A stretch of 64,000 nt of DNA, taken from contig NZ_AP014546.1 of assembly GCF_016592555.1 (NCBI RefSeq), forward strand, positions 1,870,501 through 1,934,500, written 5' to 3'. Below the pieces are notes generated by a model. The model was given only the letters and a program-made list of their open reading frames with translations. It had not been told where the DNA came from and searched no databases. This document shows, piece by piece, positions 62,404 through 64,000 of the stretch; position 1 is the stretch's first letter, and each line of letters begins with the position of its first letter. The translations under genes and the position numbers were made by a program. Source of the DNA: Neptunomonas japonica JAMM 1380 (GTDB lineage: Bacteria > Pseudomonadota > Gammaproteobacteria > Pseudomonadales > Balneatricaceae).

Positions 62404-64000
62404 AATCAAAAAAACTGGCTCTATTGCAAATAAGCTTTTACTGATGTTAGTAGGTATATCAACATTATCAGCGATGATTACGGCAAGTGTTTTATTTGTT
62501 AATGAATGGTTCTCAGCGACAAATGAGCAGCGAAAAAATCTGGTCTCTATTGCTGAAATACTAGAGCCTAATTTGATTACTGCTGTGATTTTTGATGATA
62601 ATCAGACAGTTAATGAACTTATTAATCCGCTAAATAAAAGACAAGAGATTATCTATTCAAGCGTTAGTCGTCCGGATGGTTCTATCATTACGAGTATCGG
62701 TGATAGGAAAGCTTACCTAACAGTAGGCGAGAATTTAAGTGATTACATTATTATAAAAAACACCCTCGTTTTTGATAAGCAGAATTTTGGTAAGCTTTTG
62801 ATTATGGCTGACAAATCTTATGTAGAAAACAGAAGTCAGTTCTACTTATATTTTCTTATTGTTTTGATTCTAGCTAATTTTGTTATTTGTTTGATTATTT
62901 CGTTGAGTCTGAGAAAGCGGTTCGTTGCTCCGATTATCCAGTTGGCGTCACTTGCTAAAAAAGTATCCTCTAATCGTGACTATTCATTACGTGCTAAAAA
63001 AATAACTGATGATGAAATTGCCGACCTTACGGGTTATTTTAATCAGATGTTGAGTACCATTGAGGAGCGTGATCAATACTTAGAATCTCAGGTGTTTGAT
63101 CGAACGAAAGAAATCGAACTGGCAAACAAGAACCTTAGGCTTCAAGCATATAATGATAGTTTGACTGGGTTACCCAATCGGCACTTTTTTTATGAAAAGC
63201 TACAAAGAACAATCGACTACTCAAATCGTTACAATTTGAAGTTCTCACTCATTTTTATAGACCTTGATAATTTTAAAGAGATTAACGACACATTAGGGCA
63301 TGATTATGGTGACTTGTTACTAACAGAGGCCTCTAAGCGGCTAGTTGAGTGCGTGCGTGGAACAGACACGGTCGCACGCCTTGGTGGCGATGAGTTTACT
63401 CTCATCATTCAGGACCTAAGTTCTAAAGAAAGAATAAACGCCGTTGCTGAGAATATTTTGAAGTGCTTAGCTAAGTCTTTCCAATTAAAAGATGAGCGAG
63501 TATTTGTTTCAGGGAGTATCGGTGTAACGGTTTATCCTGATGATGGTGATAATGTTGAATCGCTCGTAAAACATGCAGACCAAGCTATGTATGAATCAAA
63601 GCATGCTGGACGTAACTGCTATCGTTTCTTTACAAATGAGCTGCAAGTAAACGCACAGAATAAGAAGATGTTATCTGATGATTTAAGGCGAGCCACTTAT
63701 GAGAATGAATTTATTTTATGTTATCAGCCCATCATTGAGTTAAAGACGGAAGAGGTCGCTAAAGCAGAAGCACTGGTACGCTGGAACCATCCGTCTAAGG
63801 GTATTATTTGGCCTAGCCAGTTTATTCCTTTAGCTGAGGAGATGGGATTAATCAGCGAAATTAGTAGCTGGGTTGCAGAGAATGCACTTAAGCAATCTAT
63901 TCTATGGCGCTCAATGTCAGGAAAAGAAAGACCAATCTCTATCAATACATCACCCTTGTTGTATAAGGGTGATCCGGCGTGGATAGAAAATTGGTTGCAG
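62396..64000 (+). CDS. YfiN-like membrane GGDEF-EAL protein (3' end outside window)
   Basis: Frame from ATG 62396 to the window edge, about 535 residues. TM1 is about 15-38; a CHASE8-like periplasmic region follows (NLVSIAEILEPNLITAVIFDD); TM2 about 150-172; HAMP; GGDEF with intact active site (VARLGGDEFTL) and upstream RxxD inhibitory site (RGTD), so cyclase-competent by sequence; then an EAL domain opening with YQPIIELKTEEVAKAEALVRW that is cut off at the edge. The remaining EAL catalytic residues cannot be checked. It probably senses YfiR status and sets c-di-GMP. Confidence 0.92.
   Translation, partial: MSKIKKTGSIANKLLLMLVGISTLSAMITASVLFVNEWFSATNEQRKNLVSIAEILEPNLITAVIFDDNQTVNELINPLNKRQEIIYSSVSRPDGSIITSIGDRKAYLTVGENLSDYIIIKNTLVFDKQNFGKLLIMADKSYVENRSQFYLYFLIVLILANFVICLIISLSLRKRFVAPIIQLASLAKKVSSNRDYSLRAKKITDDEIADLTGYFNQMLSTIEERDQYLESQVFDRTKEIELANKNLRLQAYNDSLTGLPNRHFFYEKLQRTIDYSNRYNLKFSLIFIDLDNFKEINDTLGHDYGDLLLTEASKRLVECVRGTDTVARLGGDEFTLIIQDLSSKERINAVAENILKCLAKSFQLKDERVFVSGSIGVTVYPDDGDNVESLVKHADQAMYESKHAGRNCYRFFTNELQVNAQNKKMLSDDLRRATYENEFILCYQPIIELKTEEVAKAEALVRWNHPSKGIIWPSQFIPLAEEMGLISEISSWVAENALKQSILWRSMSGKERPISINTSPLLYKGDPAWIENWLQ

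Overview
The window looks like chromosome from a marine, aerobic, heterotrophic gammaproteobacterium, probably of the Oceanospirillaceae / Neptunomonas-Marinomonas kind. This is an inference from gene content: phenylacetate and valine catabolism, TonB receptors, TRAP and Liv-type transporters, YfiR/GGDEF signalling, a PEP-CTERM protein and moderate GC. No rRNA or tRNA gene, CRISPR array or transposase was found. Both edges cut genes: a Liv-type binding protein on the left and a GGDEF/EAL protein on the right.

Layout. 1-4.4 kb: branched-chain amino-acid-type ABC transporter (binding protein, LivH, LivM) and an acetyl-CoA acetyltransferase. 4.4-6.7 kb: a TonB-dependent receptor under a clear TPP riboswitch, hence a likely thiamin(-precursor) receptor. 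6.9-8.2 kb: a membrane-anchored protein with a 9-bp tandem repeat array. 8.3-10.7 kb: 3-oxoacid CoA-transferase (scoAB) and a divergent LysR regulator. 10.7-16 kb: housekeeping and small genes (CreA, LOG, AEC permease, dodecin, SlyD-like, hydrolase, AAA ATPase). 16-24.8 kb: a valine/isobutyrate degradation cluster, AraC regulator (mmsR-like) plus mmsA, acyl-CoA dehydrogenase, enoyl-CoA hydratase, 3-hydroxyisobutyryl-CoA hydrolase, mmsB and prpE-like ligase. 24.9-36.9 kb: PEP-CTERM protein, chemoreceptor, small enzymes, a shrunken EtfB-like protein, a Cache hybrid kinase with an OmpR-type regulator, CvfB-like and LysR proteins. 37-42.2 kb: YdiJ-type FAD/Fe-S oxidoreductase, DUF5610-like protein and RraA.

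42.4-50.5 kb is an apparent catabolic island: TRAP transporter, UxaA-family dehydratase, FAH-family enzyme and GntR/FCD regulator. It is bracketed by direct repeats. The right repeat is the intact Rrf2 (NsrR-like) gene; the left is a decayed 3' copy of it with an internal deletion. Two strong CTAG-centred palindromes lie in the island's divergent promoter. This accessory structure is the least expected one in the window.

50.6-59.5 kb holds phenylacetate catabolism: paaFGHIJK on the minus strand, with paaN (a higher-GC aldehyde dehydrogenase) and paaY on the plus strand. The ring-epoxidase genes paaABCDE are not here. 59.7 kb to the end: a translationally coupled TonB receptor - YfiR - CHASE8-like/GGDEF/EAL module that probably links an outer-membrane receptor to c-di-GMP. 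Together the catabolic blocks feed acetyl-CoA, propionyl-CoA and succinyl-CoA into central metabolism.
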